64,000 nt of DNA. Origin: Pseudokineococcus marinus (lineage in GTDB: Bacteria > Actinomycetota > Actinomycetes > Actinomycetales > Quadrisphaeraceae). The DNA lies in the NCBI RefSeq assembly GCF_037482405.1, contig NZ_JBBHZZ010000012.1, positions 1 through 64,000 of the forward strand, in the 5' to 3' direction. Below the pieces are notes generated by a model, which saw nothing but the letters and a program-made list of their open reading frames with translations, did no database searches and was not told where the DNA came from. A program made the translations under genes and the position numbers. Below are positions 52,394-60,747 of the stretch, piece after piece. Position 1 is the first letter of the stretch, and every line of letters starts with the position of its first letter.

Positions 52394-52423
52394 GGCCCCG
52401 CCGCGACGTCGCGCGGCGGGGCC
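52394..52423. terminator. Hairpin after fliN
   Basis: GGCCCCGCCGCG, loop ACGTCG, then CGCGGCGGGGCC: a perfect 12-bp stem 14 bases past the fliN stop. Confidence 0.75.
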
Positions 52424-52437
52424 CCTGGGACGGTCGA

Positions 52438-53163
52438 TCAGCTCTGCTCGCTCCCGAGGATCTCGGTGACGCGGAGGCCGAAGTCCTCGTCGACGACGAC
52501 GACCTCGCCCCGGGCGACGACCCGGCCGTTGACGAGCAGGTCGGCCGGCGCGCCGGCGGCCCGGTCGAGCTCGACGACCCGGCCGGGGGCGAGGGTCAGC
52601 AGCTCGGCCACCGTCATGCGGGCCCGACCGATCTCGACCGACAGCACCATCTCGACGTCGCGGAGCAGGTGCAGGCCGGCGCTCGCGCCGACCGGGGCGC
52701 CCGGCGTGACGGCCGGGAGCTGCTCGCCCGTGGCGACGAGCGAGGCCCACGCCCGGGCGGTGCCGTCGGTGAGCAGCGGCACGACGGGCGCGGACGCGAG
52801 GTCCAGCTCGCCGGCCGTCGCCGTCCGCAGCGGGCCGAGGGCGACCGGCCCGAGGCTCCCGGCCGCCGCCTCGAGGGCCGGGCGCAGCGCCTCGGCGAGC
52901 CCGTCGGTGCCGGGGCCGGCGGGGTCGGCGGCGAGCGCACCGCTCGTGGCGGCGTCGAGCACGAGGACGACCAGGCCGCTGCGGGCGCCGGAGAAGGTGG
53001 CGACCACGGCGGGGGCGCCCGGCTCGGGCCACGTGGCGGGGGCGCCGTCGGCGGCGGGGTCGACGACGAGGGCGCCGGGGGCGGGCACGAGGCCGGCGGC
53101 GGCGCGCGCCGCGGCGGCGACCTCGGCGACCCCGAAGGGGGCGGTGGTGGTGGGGGCGCTCAT
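52438..53163 (-). CDS. fliN: Flagellar motor switch protein FliN (extended)
   Basis: 241 residues. The C-terminal SpoA/SPOA domain is typical: VEMVLSVEIGRARMTVAELLTLAPGRVVELD and ADLLVNGRVVARGEVVVVDEDFGLRVTEIL. The N-terminal 160 residues form an extra FliY/CheC-like region without the phosphatase motif that I can see. It forms the lower C-ring with FliM. ATG overlaps the fliM stop as ATGA. Confidence 0.92.
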   Translation of the reverse strand: MSAPTTTAPFGVAEVAAAARAAAGLVPAPGALVVDPAADGAPATWPEPGAPAVVATFSGARSGLVVLVLDAATSGALAADPAGPGTDGLAEALRPALEAAAGSLGPVALGPLRTATAGELDLASAPVVPLLTDGTARAWASLVATGEQLPAVTPGAPVGASAGLHLLRDVEMVLSVEIGRARMTVAELLTLAPGRVVELDRAAGAPADLLVNGRVVARGEVVVVDEDFGLRVTEILGSEQS

Positions 53164-54107
53164 CGCGGGTTCTCCTCGGTGGACACGACCATGCAGGCCA
53201 GGCGGGTGGAGGACGCCGTCGGGACGGCGCGGGCGACCACGAGCCCGGCGACGACGACCTCGAGGGGGCGGGACGTGGGGTGGCCGAGGGGCACGACGTC
53301 GCCCACGGCGAGGTCGAGGACCCGGTCGGAGGTGACGCGCGTGGGCGTCAGGCGCAGGGCGACCTCGACGGGCACGCGGGGCATGGCGCCGACGACGGCG
53401 GCCTGGGCGCGCGCCTCGGCCTCGAGCTCCTCGGCGGAGCGCGCCGGCGCGGTCGACGAGCCGAGGCGGGCCTGGAGGGGCGCGAGGACCAGGGCGAGGG
53501 TGGCCTCGCCGGTGGTGGCGCCCACGGTGACCGTGAGGTGGGCCACGACGACCTGGTCGGACGCCTGCGCGGCCTGGGCGAGCTGGGGGATCTGCTCGGT
53601 GGCCGTCCGGCGGGCGCCGAGCGGCGTGATGGTGGCGAAGGCGTAGTCGAGGGCGGCCATCGCCTTGTCGCCGAGGTCGCGCAGGACCCCGACCTCGAGC
53701 TCGGTGAGCTCCCGGGCCTCCTGCTGGCGGCCCGGGCCCCCCAGGCCGTGGTCGACGACCGACAGGACGACCTCGGCGGGGACGTGCAGGAGGCCGGCGG
53801 CCCCGATGTCCGTGCCGATGACGACGAGCGGTGACGGCACCGAGAGCGTGCTGGCGTGCTCGTCGTAGGTGGTCTGCTCGACCGCCCGCAGCTCGACGGC
53901 GACGTCCGCGCGCAGGCGCGTGACCATCTGCGTCGTCCACTGGCGGGCGAGGGTCTCGAAGGCGAGCTCGAGCACGCGCAGGTGCTCGCGCGCCATGCGG
54001 CCGGAGGCGCGGAAGTCCCAGGGGACCACGGCGCCGCGGCGACGCTGGCGCGCGCTCACCGGCCGGCCGGCGGTGGCGCTCGGCTGCGCTGATCGGGTGG
54101 TGGGCAC
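53160..54107 (-). CDS. fliM: Flagellar motor switch protein FliM
   Basis: 315 residues. VPWDFRASGRMAREHLRVLELAFETLARQW opens the FliM middle domain; LVVIGTDIGAAGLLHVPAEVVLSVVDHGLGG and LTELEVGVLRDLGDKAMAAL follow; the C-terminal SpoA domain is VPVEVALRLTPTRVTSDRVLDLAVGDVVPLG. The N-terminal CheY-binding LSQxEIDALL peptide is not visible. GTG at 54107 is the assumed start. No Shine-Dalgarno sequence is obvious. Confidence 0.92.
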   Translation of the reverse strand: MPTTRSAQPSATAGRPVSARQRRRGAVVPWDFRASGRMAREHLRVLELAFETLARQWTTQMVTRLRADVAVELRAVEQTTYDEHASTLSVPSPLVVIGTDIGAAGLLHVPAEVVLSVVDHGLGGPGRQQEARELTELEVGVLRDLGDKAMAALDYAFATITPLGARRTATEQIPQLAQAAQASDQVVVAHLTVTVGATTGEATLALVLAPLQARLGSSTAPARSAEELEAEARAQAAVVGAMPRVPVEVALRLTPTRVTSDRVLDLAVGDVVPLGHPTSRPLEVVVAGLVVARAVPTASSTRLACMVVSTEENPR

Positions 54108-54165
54108 GCCACTGCATCGGCCGCGCCGCGCCGGTGCTTGAGCCCGGCGCGCCGGTGACCTCGGT

Positions 54166-54208
54166 GAGGACGTCGGCCCCGCCCGTCCGGGGCGGGGCCG
54201 ACGTCCTC
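54166..54208. terminator. Strong hairpin between fliL and fliM
   Basis: A perfect 19-bp stem (GAGGACGTCGGCCCCGCCC and its complement) around GTCCG, 6 bases past the fliL stop. No U-tract. Confidence 0.8.
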
Positions 54209-54214
54209 AGCGGG

Positions 54215-54724
54215 TCACTGGGTGACGAACTCGGTGAAGTAGATCTCCATGACCTCGTCGGGGTAGGCCTCCTCGACCTCGCCGAGGAGCTCGGCCTTCA
54301 GCTGGTCGCGGACCTCGGGCTTCGCCAGCTCCTCCGTGGTCCGGCCGGAGAAGGTCTTGATGGCGAGGTCGAGCGCCTCGCTGCCGTCGACGGCCTCCGC
54401 GGCCTCGACCGTCTGCTGGAGCGCCAGGCCCAGCCGCAGGTACGACCCGTTGGCGAGGTTGATCGAGACCGGCTCGAGGGGCACGACCTCGCCCTTCTCG
54501 GGCTCGGGCTCCGGCTCCGCGGCGGCCTCGGCGTCGCCGGGGGCGAGGACGAAGAACCAGGCGCCGGCGCCGACGGCGACGAGCGCCACGACCCCGCCGA
54601 TCAGCAGCGGCAGCTTCTTCTTCTTGGGCGCCTCGGCCTCGGCGTCGGCGGGCGCGGCGGTCTTGGCGGGCATGGACTTCTCCGTGGTCGTGGTGGGGGT
54701 TGCGGTGGTGCGCTGGACGGCCAC
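54215..54724 (-). CDS. fliL: Flagellar basal-body protein FliL
   Basis: 169 residues, one membrane helix (LLIGGVVALVAVGAGAWFFVL, about 40-60) and a periplasmic stomatin-like domain (PVSINLANGSYLRLGLALQ, ending MEIYFTEFVTQ). It supports stator assembly around the motor. GTG at 54724 is one base after motB and has GGGAGG upstream; an internal ATG at codon 18 with GGAGAA is an alternative start. Confidence 0.9.
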   Translation of the reverse strand: MAVQRTTATPTTTTEKSMPAKTAAPADAEAEAPKKKKLPLLIGGVVALVAVGAGAWFFVLAPGDAEAAAEPEPEPEKGEVVPLEPVSINLANGSYLRLGLALQQTVEAAEAVDGSEALDLAIKTFSGRTTEELAKPEVRDQLKAELLGEVEEAYPDEVMEIYFTEFVTQ

Positions 54725-54725
54725 G

Positions 54726-55724
54726 TCAGTGGCCTCCCGCGTCGGCGTGGTCGGCGGCGGAGGCCTCGACCGGCGGGGCGAGCGCGACGGCGGCCGGGGC
54801 GACCTGCGGCTCGGGCGGCGCGGCGCTGGCGGCGGCCTCGGCGGCCGCCTCCGGCAGCAGGGCCTTGACCTCGGCCGGCTGGTCGGAGAGGACGACGAGG
54901 TCGACGCGGCGGTTGCCCGAGAGCGCCTGCTCGTCGTTCCCCGGGTAGAGGGGCCGGGTCTGGCCGTACCCGACGGCGGTCATGCGGTCCGAGGCCACGC
55001 CGTCGGACTCCAGGTGGCGGACGACCGAGGCGGCGCGGGCGGCGGACAGCTCCCAGTTGCTGGGGTACAGGCCGCCGCGGACCGGCAGGGAGTTCGTGTG
55101 GCCCTGGAGCTCGAGCGGGTGCTGGTCGGCGTCGAGGACGGGGGCCATCGCGTCGAGCACCGCCCGGCCCGTCTCGCGGAGCGCGGCGCTGCTGGACTCG
55201 AAGAAGACGTCGTCCGCGACGATCGCCCCGACGAGGCCGCGCTCGGTGATGCGGAAGTCCACCCGGTCCCCCAGGCCGCCGCTCTGCAGCGACGCGTCGA
55301 GCTGCCGCTGGAGCTCGTCGAGCCGCTCGACCTCCTCGCGGGCCGCCTGCATCGCCGAGGCGCCGCCGCCGGCCGAGGAGGAGGCGCCCTGCCCGGCGGC
55401 GCTGACGTCGACCGACTCGGCCTGCACCGCGGTCTGCGGCTGCGCGGGGGCGGCGATGGAGCCGTTGCTGACGAGGAGGCCGGAGCCACCGTCGACGGGG
55501 ATGCTGCTGCTGGCGCCGACGCCCTCGGCGAGGCCCTGCTTGAGCTGCAGGAACTTCTGGGCGTCGACCTGGCTGATGGCGAAGAGCACGATGAACAGGG
55601 CCATGAGCACGGTGATCATGTCGGCGTAGCTGACGAGCCAGCGCTCGTCCGGGCCGTCGTGGCCGCCCTCGTCGTGCCCGCCCCCGCCGCGGCGGCCGCG
55701 CCCGTGGGCGCCGCCGGCGCTCAT
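54726..55724 (-). CDS. motB: Flagellar motor stator protein MotB
   Basis: 332 residues. One membrane helix (WLVSYADMITVLMALFIVLFAIS) holds the proton-carrying Asp35. A Gln/Ala/Ser linker leads to the C-terminal OmpA peptidoglycan-binding domain (LELQGHTNSLPV, NWELSAARAASVVRHL, GYGQTRP, NRRVDLVVL). ATG/stop overlap with motA. Confidence 0.95.
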   Translation of the reverse strand: MSAGGAHGRGRRGGGGHDEGGHDGPDERWLVSYADMITVLMALFIVLFAISQVDAQKFLQLKQGLAEGVGASSSIPVDGGSGLLVSNGSIAAPAQPQTAVQAESVDVSAAGQGASSSAGGGASAMQAAREEVERLDELQRQLDASLQSGGLGDRVDFRITERGLVGAIVADDVFFESSSAALRETGRAVLDAMAPVLDADQHPLELQGHTNSLPVRGGLYPSNWELSAARAASVVRHLESDGVASDRMTAVGYGQTRPLYPGNDEQALSGNRRVDLVVLSDQPAEVKALLPEAAAEAAASAAPPEPQVAPAAVALAPPVEASAADHADAGGH

Positions 55725-56494
55725 GCCGCCTTCTCGTCGGCGGGCAGCTCACCCTCCGGCACGAGGCTGGCGAGGCGCTGCTTGACGAGGCGCGGGTTGG
55801 AGCCGGACTGGATGGCGAGCACGCCCTCGACGACGAGGTTCATCTGCGCCGCCTCGACCTCCGCCAGCCGCTTCAGGCGGTTGGAGATGGGCATCCAGAA
55901 CACGTTGGCCGAGAGCACGCCCCAGAGGGTCGCGACGAAGGCGCCGGCGATCATGTGGCCGAGGCCGCCCGGGTCGGAGAGGTTCTCGAGCACGTGGACG
56001 AGCGAGATGACCGTGCCGATGATGCCGATGGTCGGCGCGTAGCCGCCCATGTCGCTGAAGAACTTGGCCGAGCGCTTGTCGGCGGCCGCCTTCTGGTCGC
56101 TCTTGTCGAGCATCATCGTGCGGAGGTCCTCGGGGTCCGTCCCGTCGACGGCGGCCTGAAGGCCGTCCCGCAGGAAGTCGTCCTCCACCTCCTTGACGGC
56201 GTCCTCGAGGGCCAGCAGGCCCTCGCGGCGGGCGCGCTCGGCCAGCTCGACGATGGTGGCGACCGTCTGGTCCATCTTCTTCGGCGGCGAGAGGAAGGCC
56301 TTCTTGAGGCTGCCGACGACGGCCTTGGCGTCCTTGAGCAGGCCGCCGGCGATGGCGACGCCGAACGTGCCGCCGAAGACGAGGATCATCGGGGGCGGCA
56401 GGAAGATCGCGAGGGGGTTGCCCCCCTCCATGATCATCATGGTGAGGATCGCCCCGAGGCACAGGACGATGCCGACGATGGCTGCGGGATCCAT
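55721..56494 (-). CDS. motA: Flagellar motor stator protein MotA
   Basis: 257 residues, four membrane helices with the MotA pattern GGYAPTIGIIGTVISLVHVL and GAFVATLWGVLSANVFWMPISNRLK. ATG at 56494 chosen for AGGAGG 5 bases upstream; it overlaps the flbD stop by one base. Forms the proton channel with MotB. Confidence 0.96.
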   Translation of the reverse strand: MDPAAIVGIVLCLGAILTMMIMEGGNPLAIFLPPPMILVFGGTFGVAIAGGLLKDAKAVVGSLKKAFLSPPKKMDQTVATIVELAERARREGLLALEDAVKEVEDDFLRDGLQAAVDGTDPEDLRTMMLDKSDQKAAADKRSAKFFSDMGGYAPTIGIIGTVISLVHVLENLSDPGGLGHMIAGAFVATLWGVLSANVFWMPISNRLKRLAEVEAAQMNLVVEGVLAIQSGSNPRLVKQRLASLVPEGELPADEKAA

Positions 56495-56811
56495 CAGGAC
56501 CTCCTGCGGCGGCGCAGCGGCACGGCCGGCGCGAGACGGGGGGTGACGTCGTCCGGCCACGGCGCCGCGGCCTCGACCTGGTGCTCGAGCTCGGCGGCGG
56601 CCGCCTGCTCCTCGGCGAGGCGGCGGGCCGTCGCGATGACGGTGGCGCGGTAGTCCGCGACGCGGCCCACGACCTCCTCGAGGCCCTCCGCGACGACGTA
56701 CTTGGTGCCGTCGAGCAGCGTGAGGACCGTGTCGGGCGTGGCCTCGACGCGTTCCAGGAGGTCGGGGTTCACCGCGAAGCGGGACCCCGCCAGGCGGGTG
56801 AGGATGATCAT
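56494..56811 (-). CDS. flbD: Flagellar protein FlbD
   Basis: 105 residues. The first 70 match FlbD: MIILTRLAGSRFAVNPDLLERVEATPDTVLTLLDGTKYVV and EEVVGRVADYRATV. A charged C-terminal extension ends in an Arg run. Role uncertain in the family; it is regularly found between hook and motor genes, as here. Confidence 0.9.
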   Translation of the reverse strand: MIILTRLAGSRFAVNPDLLERVEATPDTVLTLLDGTKYVVAEGLEEVVGRVADYRATVIATARRLAEEQAAAAELEHQVEAAAPWPDDVTPRLAPAVPLRRRRRS

Positions 56812-56973
56812 GGTGGCCGTCCTTGGGCGAGCGGTGGAGCGGTGGGAGCACCGCTCGTCGGGGGGCCCGTCCGTGGGCCTCGCTGGTCTATCGGCCGGAC
56901 GGGGGGCGGGCTGAGGGCCGCCGGCGGGCGGCCGGAGCGCAGGACCACCCGTCCGGACCAGACCAGCGGCAGG

Positions 56974-57053
56974 CGCACGGCGACCTGCGGAGCAGTCGGC
57001 CGGCGTGGGCGGCCGGCCCCGTGACCTGCGACGACGTCCGCAGGCGCCGTGCG
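56974..57053. repeat. Long-range inverted repeat
   Basis: CGCACGGCGACCTGCGGA pairs with TCCGCAGGCGCCGTGCG with one unpaired base. The 45-base loop has its own GGCCGGC/GCCGGCC stem. Confidence 0.75.
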
Positions 57054-57107
57054 TGGCGGGTGTCCCGCAGGTCGCTGTGCGGGCAGCCGACGGGTGGGAG
57101 CGCACGA

Positions 57108-57140
57108 CCGCCCGGTGCCGCGTCGAGCGGCACCGGGCGG
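57108..57140. terminator. Hairpin terminator after flgE
   Basis: CCGCCCGGTGCCGC, loop GTCGA, exact complement: a 14-bp stem about 50 bases past the flgE stop. Confidence 0.78.
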
Positions 57141-57189
57141 ACGGGTGCGGGAGCGGGCGCGCCCGGGGAGGACGCGGGCCCGCGGGGCG

Positions 57190-58095
57190 TCAGCGCTTGA
57201 GGTTGACGAGGTCCTGGAGCAGCTCGTCGGAGCTCGTGATGACGCGGCTGTTCGCCTGGAAGCCGCGCTGGCTGATGATGAGGTTGGTGAACTCCTGCGC
57301 GAGGTCGACGTTCGACATCTCCAGCGCGCCGGTGGACATCGTGCCCGCGGCGCCCTGGCCGGGCGGGTCGATGACGACGTTGCCGGAGTTGACGCTCTCG
57401 CGGTACAGCGAGGAGCCGGCCTTCTCGAGGCTGCCGTTGTTGGCGAAGGTCGCGACGGCGATGCGCGCCACGGCCTGCTGCGTGACCTGGCCGTCGTACG
57501 CGCGGTAGACGCCGGTGATGACGCCGTCGGAGCCGATGCGGTAGCCCATGAGCGCCTGCTCGGCCGGGGTCCCGGCGGGCGCTCCGGCCGGCTGGAGGGG
57601 CGCCGAGTCGTTGAGGTTGATGTCGCCCATGCTGGCGGCGTCCTGCGGGCCGAAGACGCCGGTGTTGCTCGCCTGCCAGCCCTGCACCTTGGCGCCCTCG
57701 CTGTTGACGAAGGTGCCGTCGCGGTCGAAGTCGAAGGAGCCGGCGCGGGAGTAGAGCTGCTCGCCGCCGCTGTCGACGACGAAGAAGCCGTTGCCGTCGA
57801 GCATCACGTCGGTGGCGCGGCCGGTGGACTGGGTGGCGCCCTGCGTGAAGTTCGTCGTCATACCGGCGACGCGGACGCCGAGGCCCACCTGCGAGGGGTT
57901 GACGCCGCCGCGGTCCGGCGGGCCGGCCTGCGGGGCGCTCGCGCCCTCGATCATCTGGCTGTACGTGTCCTGGAACGTGATCGCCGAGCCCTTGAAGCCG
58001 TTGGTGTTGACGTTGGCGATGTTGTTGCCGGTGACGTCCATCATCATCTGGTGGGCCCGCAGGCCGCTGATGCCGGTGAACAGGGAACGGAGCAC
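57190..58095 (-). CDS. flgE: Flagellar hook protein FlgE
   Basis: 301 residues, short for FlgE. N-terminus MLRSLFTGISGLRAHQMMMDVTGNNIANVNT and C-terminus MSNVDLAQEFTNLIISQRGFQANSRVI form the coiled D0/D1 export and polymerisation domains; the middle (DVMLDGNGFFVV) is the FlgE/F/G common core. It could be another FlgEFG-family rod protein, but neighbours flgD and fliK favour hook. GTG start with AGGAGG. Confidence 0.9.
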   Translation of the reverse strand: MLRSLFTGISGLRAHQMMMDVTGNNIANVNTNGFKGSAITFQDTYSQMIEGASAPQAGPPDRGGVNPSQVGLGVRVAGMTTNFTQGATQSTGRATDVMLDGNGFFVVDSGGEQLYSRAGSFDFDRDGTFVNSEGAKVQGWQASNTGVFGPQDAASMGDINLNDSAPLQPAGAPAGTPAEQALMGYRIGSDGVITGVYRAYDGQVTQQAVARIAVATFANNGSLEKAGSSLYRESVNSGNVVIDPPGQGAAGTMSTGALEMSNVDLAQEFTNLIISQRGFQANSRVITSSDELLQDLVNLKR

Positions 58096-58177
58096 GGGGC
58101 GCCTCCTCAGGCGGGGGTGGTGCGGGGTCGGTGTCGCTGGTCTGTGCGTGGCGGTCGGTGCGGGTCGGGCGCGCAGG

Positions 58178-58636
58178 TCAGGCGGTGGCGGTGGTCGTCA
58201 CGCCGGTGACCTGCGCGAGCGGGACGTCGGCGTCGCCGACGCGCAGCACGGGGCCGTCGGCGGTGAAGCGGACGGCCGAGACCGCGCCCGACCCGGAGGT
58301 CTTCAGCTCGGTGTCGGCCCACTGCACCGTCTGCCCCACGAGGGCGGACGACGACAGCTGCTGCTGCGACGCGAAGGCGGCCTGGCTCGAGCGGACGAGC
58401 GTCGTCAGCTGCTCGACGGTCGTCATCTGCGAGGTCTGGGCCATCATCTGCGTCGTGTCCATGGGCTGGCTGGGGTCCTGGTAGCGCATCTGCGTGACGA
58501 GGAGCTGCAGGAACGCGTCCTTGTCCAGCTCCTGCTTCGGCACGCGGACGGGCTGGCTGGAGCCCGTGGCGTCGACGGACGTCGCCGGGGTCGGCGCCGG
58601 CGTGAAACCGGACGGCATACCGGAGATGGCGGGCAC
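58178..58636 (-). CDS. flgD: Flagellar hook-capping protein FlgD
   Basis: 152 residues: LDKDAFLQLLVTQMRYQDPSQPMD and MMAQTSQMTTVEQLTTL are the FlgD N-terminal signature. ALVGQTVQWADTEL and the following short beta region are all that remains of the C-terminal Tudor/FnIII part, so it is a short form. Scaffolds hook polymerisation. Confidence 0.92.
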   Translation of the reverse strand: MPAISGMPSGFTPAPTPATSVDATGSSQPVRVPKQELDKDAFLQLLVTQMRYQDPSQPMDTTQMMAQTSQMTTVEQLTTLVRSSQAAFASQQQLSSSALVGQTVQWADTELKTSGSGAVSAVRFTADGPVLRVGDADVPLAQVTGVTTTATA

Positions 58637-58704
58637 GGGGTCCTCCTGGGACGACGGGTCGGACTGGTCGGCGGGCGAGCGGGGAGACGGCTGGGGCGGG
58701 GCGC

Positions 58705-60747
58705 CTAGACGACGAGGTCCACGCGTCCCGGCCCGGGGGCACCGGCCCGGAGATCGGGGTGGACGCCCGGCGGGGCGCTCGAGGTGCCGGCCGCGGCGGT
58801 GACGGGCTCGCCGCTGGCGGGGCGGCCGTGAGAGGGGCGCCCGCCCGCGCCGTGGCCGGTGGTGCCGGCCCAGGCGCCGCGGCCGTCGCCGTCGGCGCCG
58901 CTGCCCTCCCAGCCGGACGCGCCGAGGGAGACGCTGCCGCCCGCGGTGGACCCCATGTCGCGGCGCAGCTCGGGCAGGGCCTGGCGCAGGGCCTCGTGGC
59001 CCGCCTCGGTGGCGGCGTGGAGTGAGACGGAGAGCGATCCGCCCGAGACGTCGGCGACGACCCGCACGGCGCCCAGGCCCTCGGGCTGGAGCCGGACGAC
59101 GACGCGGTGGACGCCGTCGCCGAGGCGGCGCAGGGCCGCCGCGCGCGGGACGAGCTGGTCGGCGACGCCGGAGCCCGAGCGGGCCGAGGCGGCGACCCAG
59201 GCGGCCGTGCCCGTCGGGGCCGCGGCGTCCACGCCCGCGACCGCGGGGGCGGCGCTCGCCGCCGCGGCGTTCGCGGGGGCGGCGTTCGCGGGAGCGGTGG
59301 CGGCGGCGGCCGCCGTCGAGGCCGGCCCGGTGGTCGGGGCCGCCGGCGCGCCGACGGGGCCGGTCGCCGCAGGAGCGCCGTCGGCGGACGCGGTCGCCGA
59401 CGAGGGCTCCTGGCCCGCGGCGGCGCTCGGGGCCACGGGAGCCGACGAGCCCTGCCCGGCCTGGCCCTGCCCCTGGCCCTGGCCCTGACCCGAGGAGCCC
59501 TGCCCGGCCGAGCCCTGCCCGGCCGAGCCCTGGCCGGACGGGCCGTCCAGGGCGGCGCCCTGACCCGACGCGTCCTGACCCGCTGCGCCCTGGACCGTCG
59601 AGCCCTGGACCGTCGAGCCGGTGTCCACGACGGTCGTGGCCTGCCCCGCACCGTCGTCCGCCGAGGGCTGCGGAGCTGCCGCCGAGGGCGCGGCGGCCGT
59701 GGTGGCGGGCGGGCCGGCGTCGGCCGGGTGGGTCGCGGAGGACGTGGGATCGGACGGCCCGGTGCTGGCGGGAGCGGAGGCCGTCGACGCGGCGCCGGCC
59801 GTCGGGGCGGCGGCGGAGGGACCGCCGGGCGACGAGCCGTCGGGCGAGGTGCCGACGGGGGCGGGACCGCCCGCCGCGACGGCCGGGTCGACCGACGCGA
59901 GCGGGGCGGACCCGGCGGGGAGGCCGGACGGGGTGGCGCCGGGCGACGTGCCACCGGTGACGGAGGGGGCCCCGACGGTCGGCGTCCCGTCCGCGGCCGC
60001 GGGCGGGACCGGCGGGTCGCCCGCCACGGGGGCGCCGCCCTCGGCGGACGCGGGCGCCGGACCGCCGACCGCGGCGGTGCCGGCCGTCGCCGTCCCGGCC
60101 GTCGGGGCCGGGGCCGCCGAGCTGCCCGCCTGCGCGATGGCGACGTGCGAGGTGGGGAGCTGCGAGGTGGGGGCGACCGCCGACGGTGCCGGGGGCGCCG
60201 GGACGGGCGCGGCGACGACCGGGGTGCCCACGACCGCGGGGGGCGTGGTGGGTGACGCGGCGGCGACCACAGCGGCGGCGTCGGTCGCCCCGACCGCGGA
60301 CGGCGTCGTCGCGGGCACGGGTGCGGGCGCCAGGTGGGCCGCCGGGACAGCGGCCGGGCTGCTCGTCGGCGTGCCCTGACCCGCGCTGGCCGCGGCGGCG
60401 CCGGAGCCGTCCGGCGCCGCGCCGTCGGTGCGCCCGACCGCGTCGCGCGGCAGGGGCTCGGTCGAGGCCTGCTCCCCGCCGCGGACCTGCGGGTGCGGCC
60501 CGCGCAGCTGCGCGAGGACGCGCCGCTCGTGCGCGCCGGGGCTCGGGGGCGCCGGGGGGCGGCCCCCGCGGTCGTCGCCGACGGGCGTGCGCTCGCGCGG
60601 GCGGTCGTCCGGGGCGGCCCCGGCGCGCGCCTGGCCGGCGAGGAGCTCGGCGAAGCCGCCGTCCCCGCCGCCGCGGCGCGGGACCTCGCCCGAGGGGCCG
60701 GGGAGCGTGCAGGACGGGCCGCGGCCCGTCACGGGTGCGGCGCTCAC
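58705..60747 (-). CDS. fliK: Flagellar hook-length control protein FliK
   Basis: 680 residues. Only about 530-607 are folded: the FliK C-terminal (Flg_hook) domain GDGVHRVVVRLQPEGLGAVRVVADVSGGSLSV, which contacts FlhB. The long Ala/Pro/Ser/Thr/Gly N-terminus with GQGSAGQGSAGQGSS and GQGQGQGQ repeats is the ruler-like disordered part. GTG at 60747 overlaps the upstream hydrolase stop. Confidence 0.88.
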   Translation of the reverse strand: MSAAPVTGRGPSCTLPGPSGEVPRRGGGDGGFAELLAGQARAGAAPDDRPRERTPVGDDRGGRPPAPPSPGAHERRVLAQLRGPHPQVRGGEQASTEPLPRDAVGRTDGAAPDGSGAAAASAGQGTPTSSPAAVPAAHLAPAPVPATTPSAVGATDAAAVVAAASPTTPPAVVGTPVVAAPVPAPPAPSAVAPTSQLPTSHVAIAQAGSSAAPAPTAGTATAGTAAVGGPAPASAEGGAPVAGDPPVPPAAADGTPTVGAPSVTGGTSPGATPSGLPAGSAPLASVDPAVAAGGPAPVGTSPDGSSPGGPSAAAPTAGAASTASAPASTGPSDPTSSATHPADAGPPATTAAAPSAAAPQPSADDGAGQATTVVDTGSTVQGSTVQGAAGQDASGQGAALDGPSGQGSAGQGSAGQGSSGQGQGQGQGQAGQGSSAPVAPSAAAGQEPSSATASADGAPAATGPVGAPAAPTTGPASTAAAAATAPANAAPANAAAASAAPAVAGVDAAAPTGTAAWVAASARSGSGVADQLVPRAAALRRLGDGVHRVVVRLQPEGLGAVRVVADVSGGSLSVSLHAATEAGHEALRQALPELRRDMGSTAGGSVSLGASGWEGSGADGDGRGAWAGTTGHGAGGRPSHGRPASGEPVTAAAGTSSAPPGVHPDLRAGAPGPGRVDLVV

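Larger units (their letters stand above)
52024..52437. other. fliN-fliO intergenic region with array C and a hairpin
   Basis: 414 bases in an otherwise tightly packed flagellar cluster. From the fliN side: a 12-bp-stem hairpin (52394-52423), then tandem array C (about 52151-52360), then about 110 bases leading to fliO that probably hold its promoter. No gene is supported. Confidence 0.7.
56812..57189. other. flgE-flbD intergenic region rich in secondary structure
   Basis: 378 bases without a supported gene. From the flgE side it holds a 14-bp terminator hairpin (57108-57140), then a long near-perfect inverted repeat (56974-56991 with 57037-57053), then about 160 bases up to flbD that could hold the promoter for the flbD-motAB-fliL unit. 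Confidence 0.7.

Noticed and set aside
59450..59620. Independent repeat element in fliK
   Set aside because: The repetitive DNA is fully explained by GQGSAGQG-type codons in the disordered FliK region.
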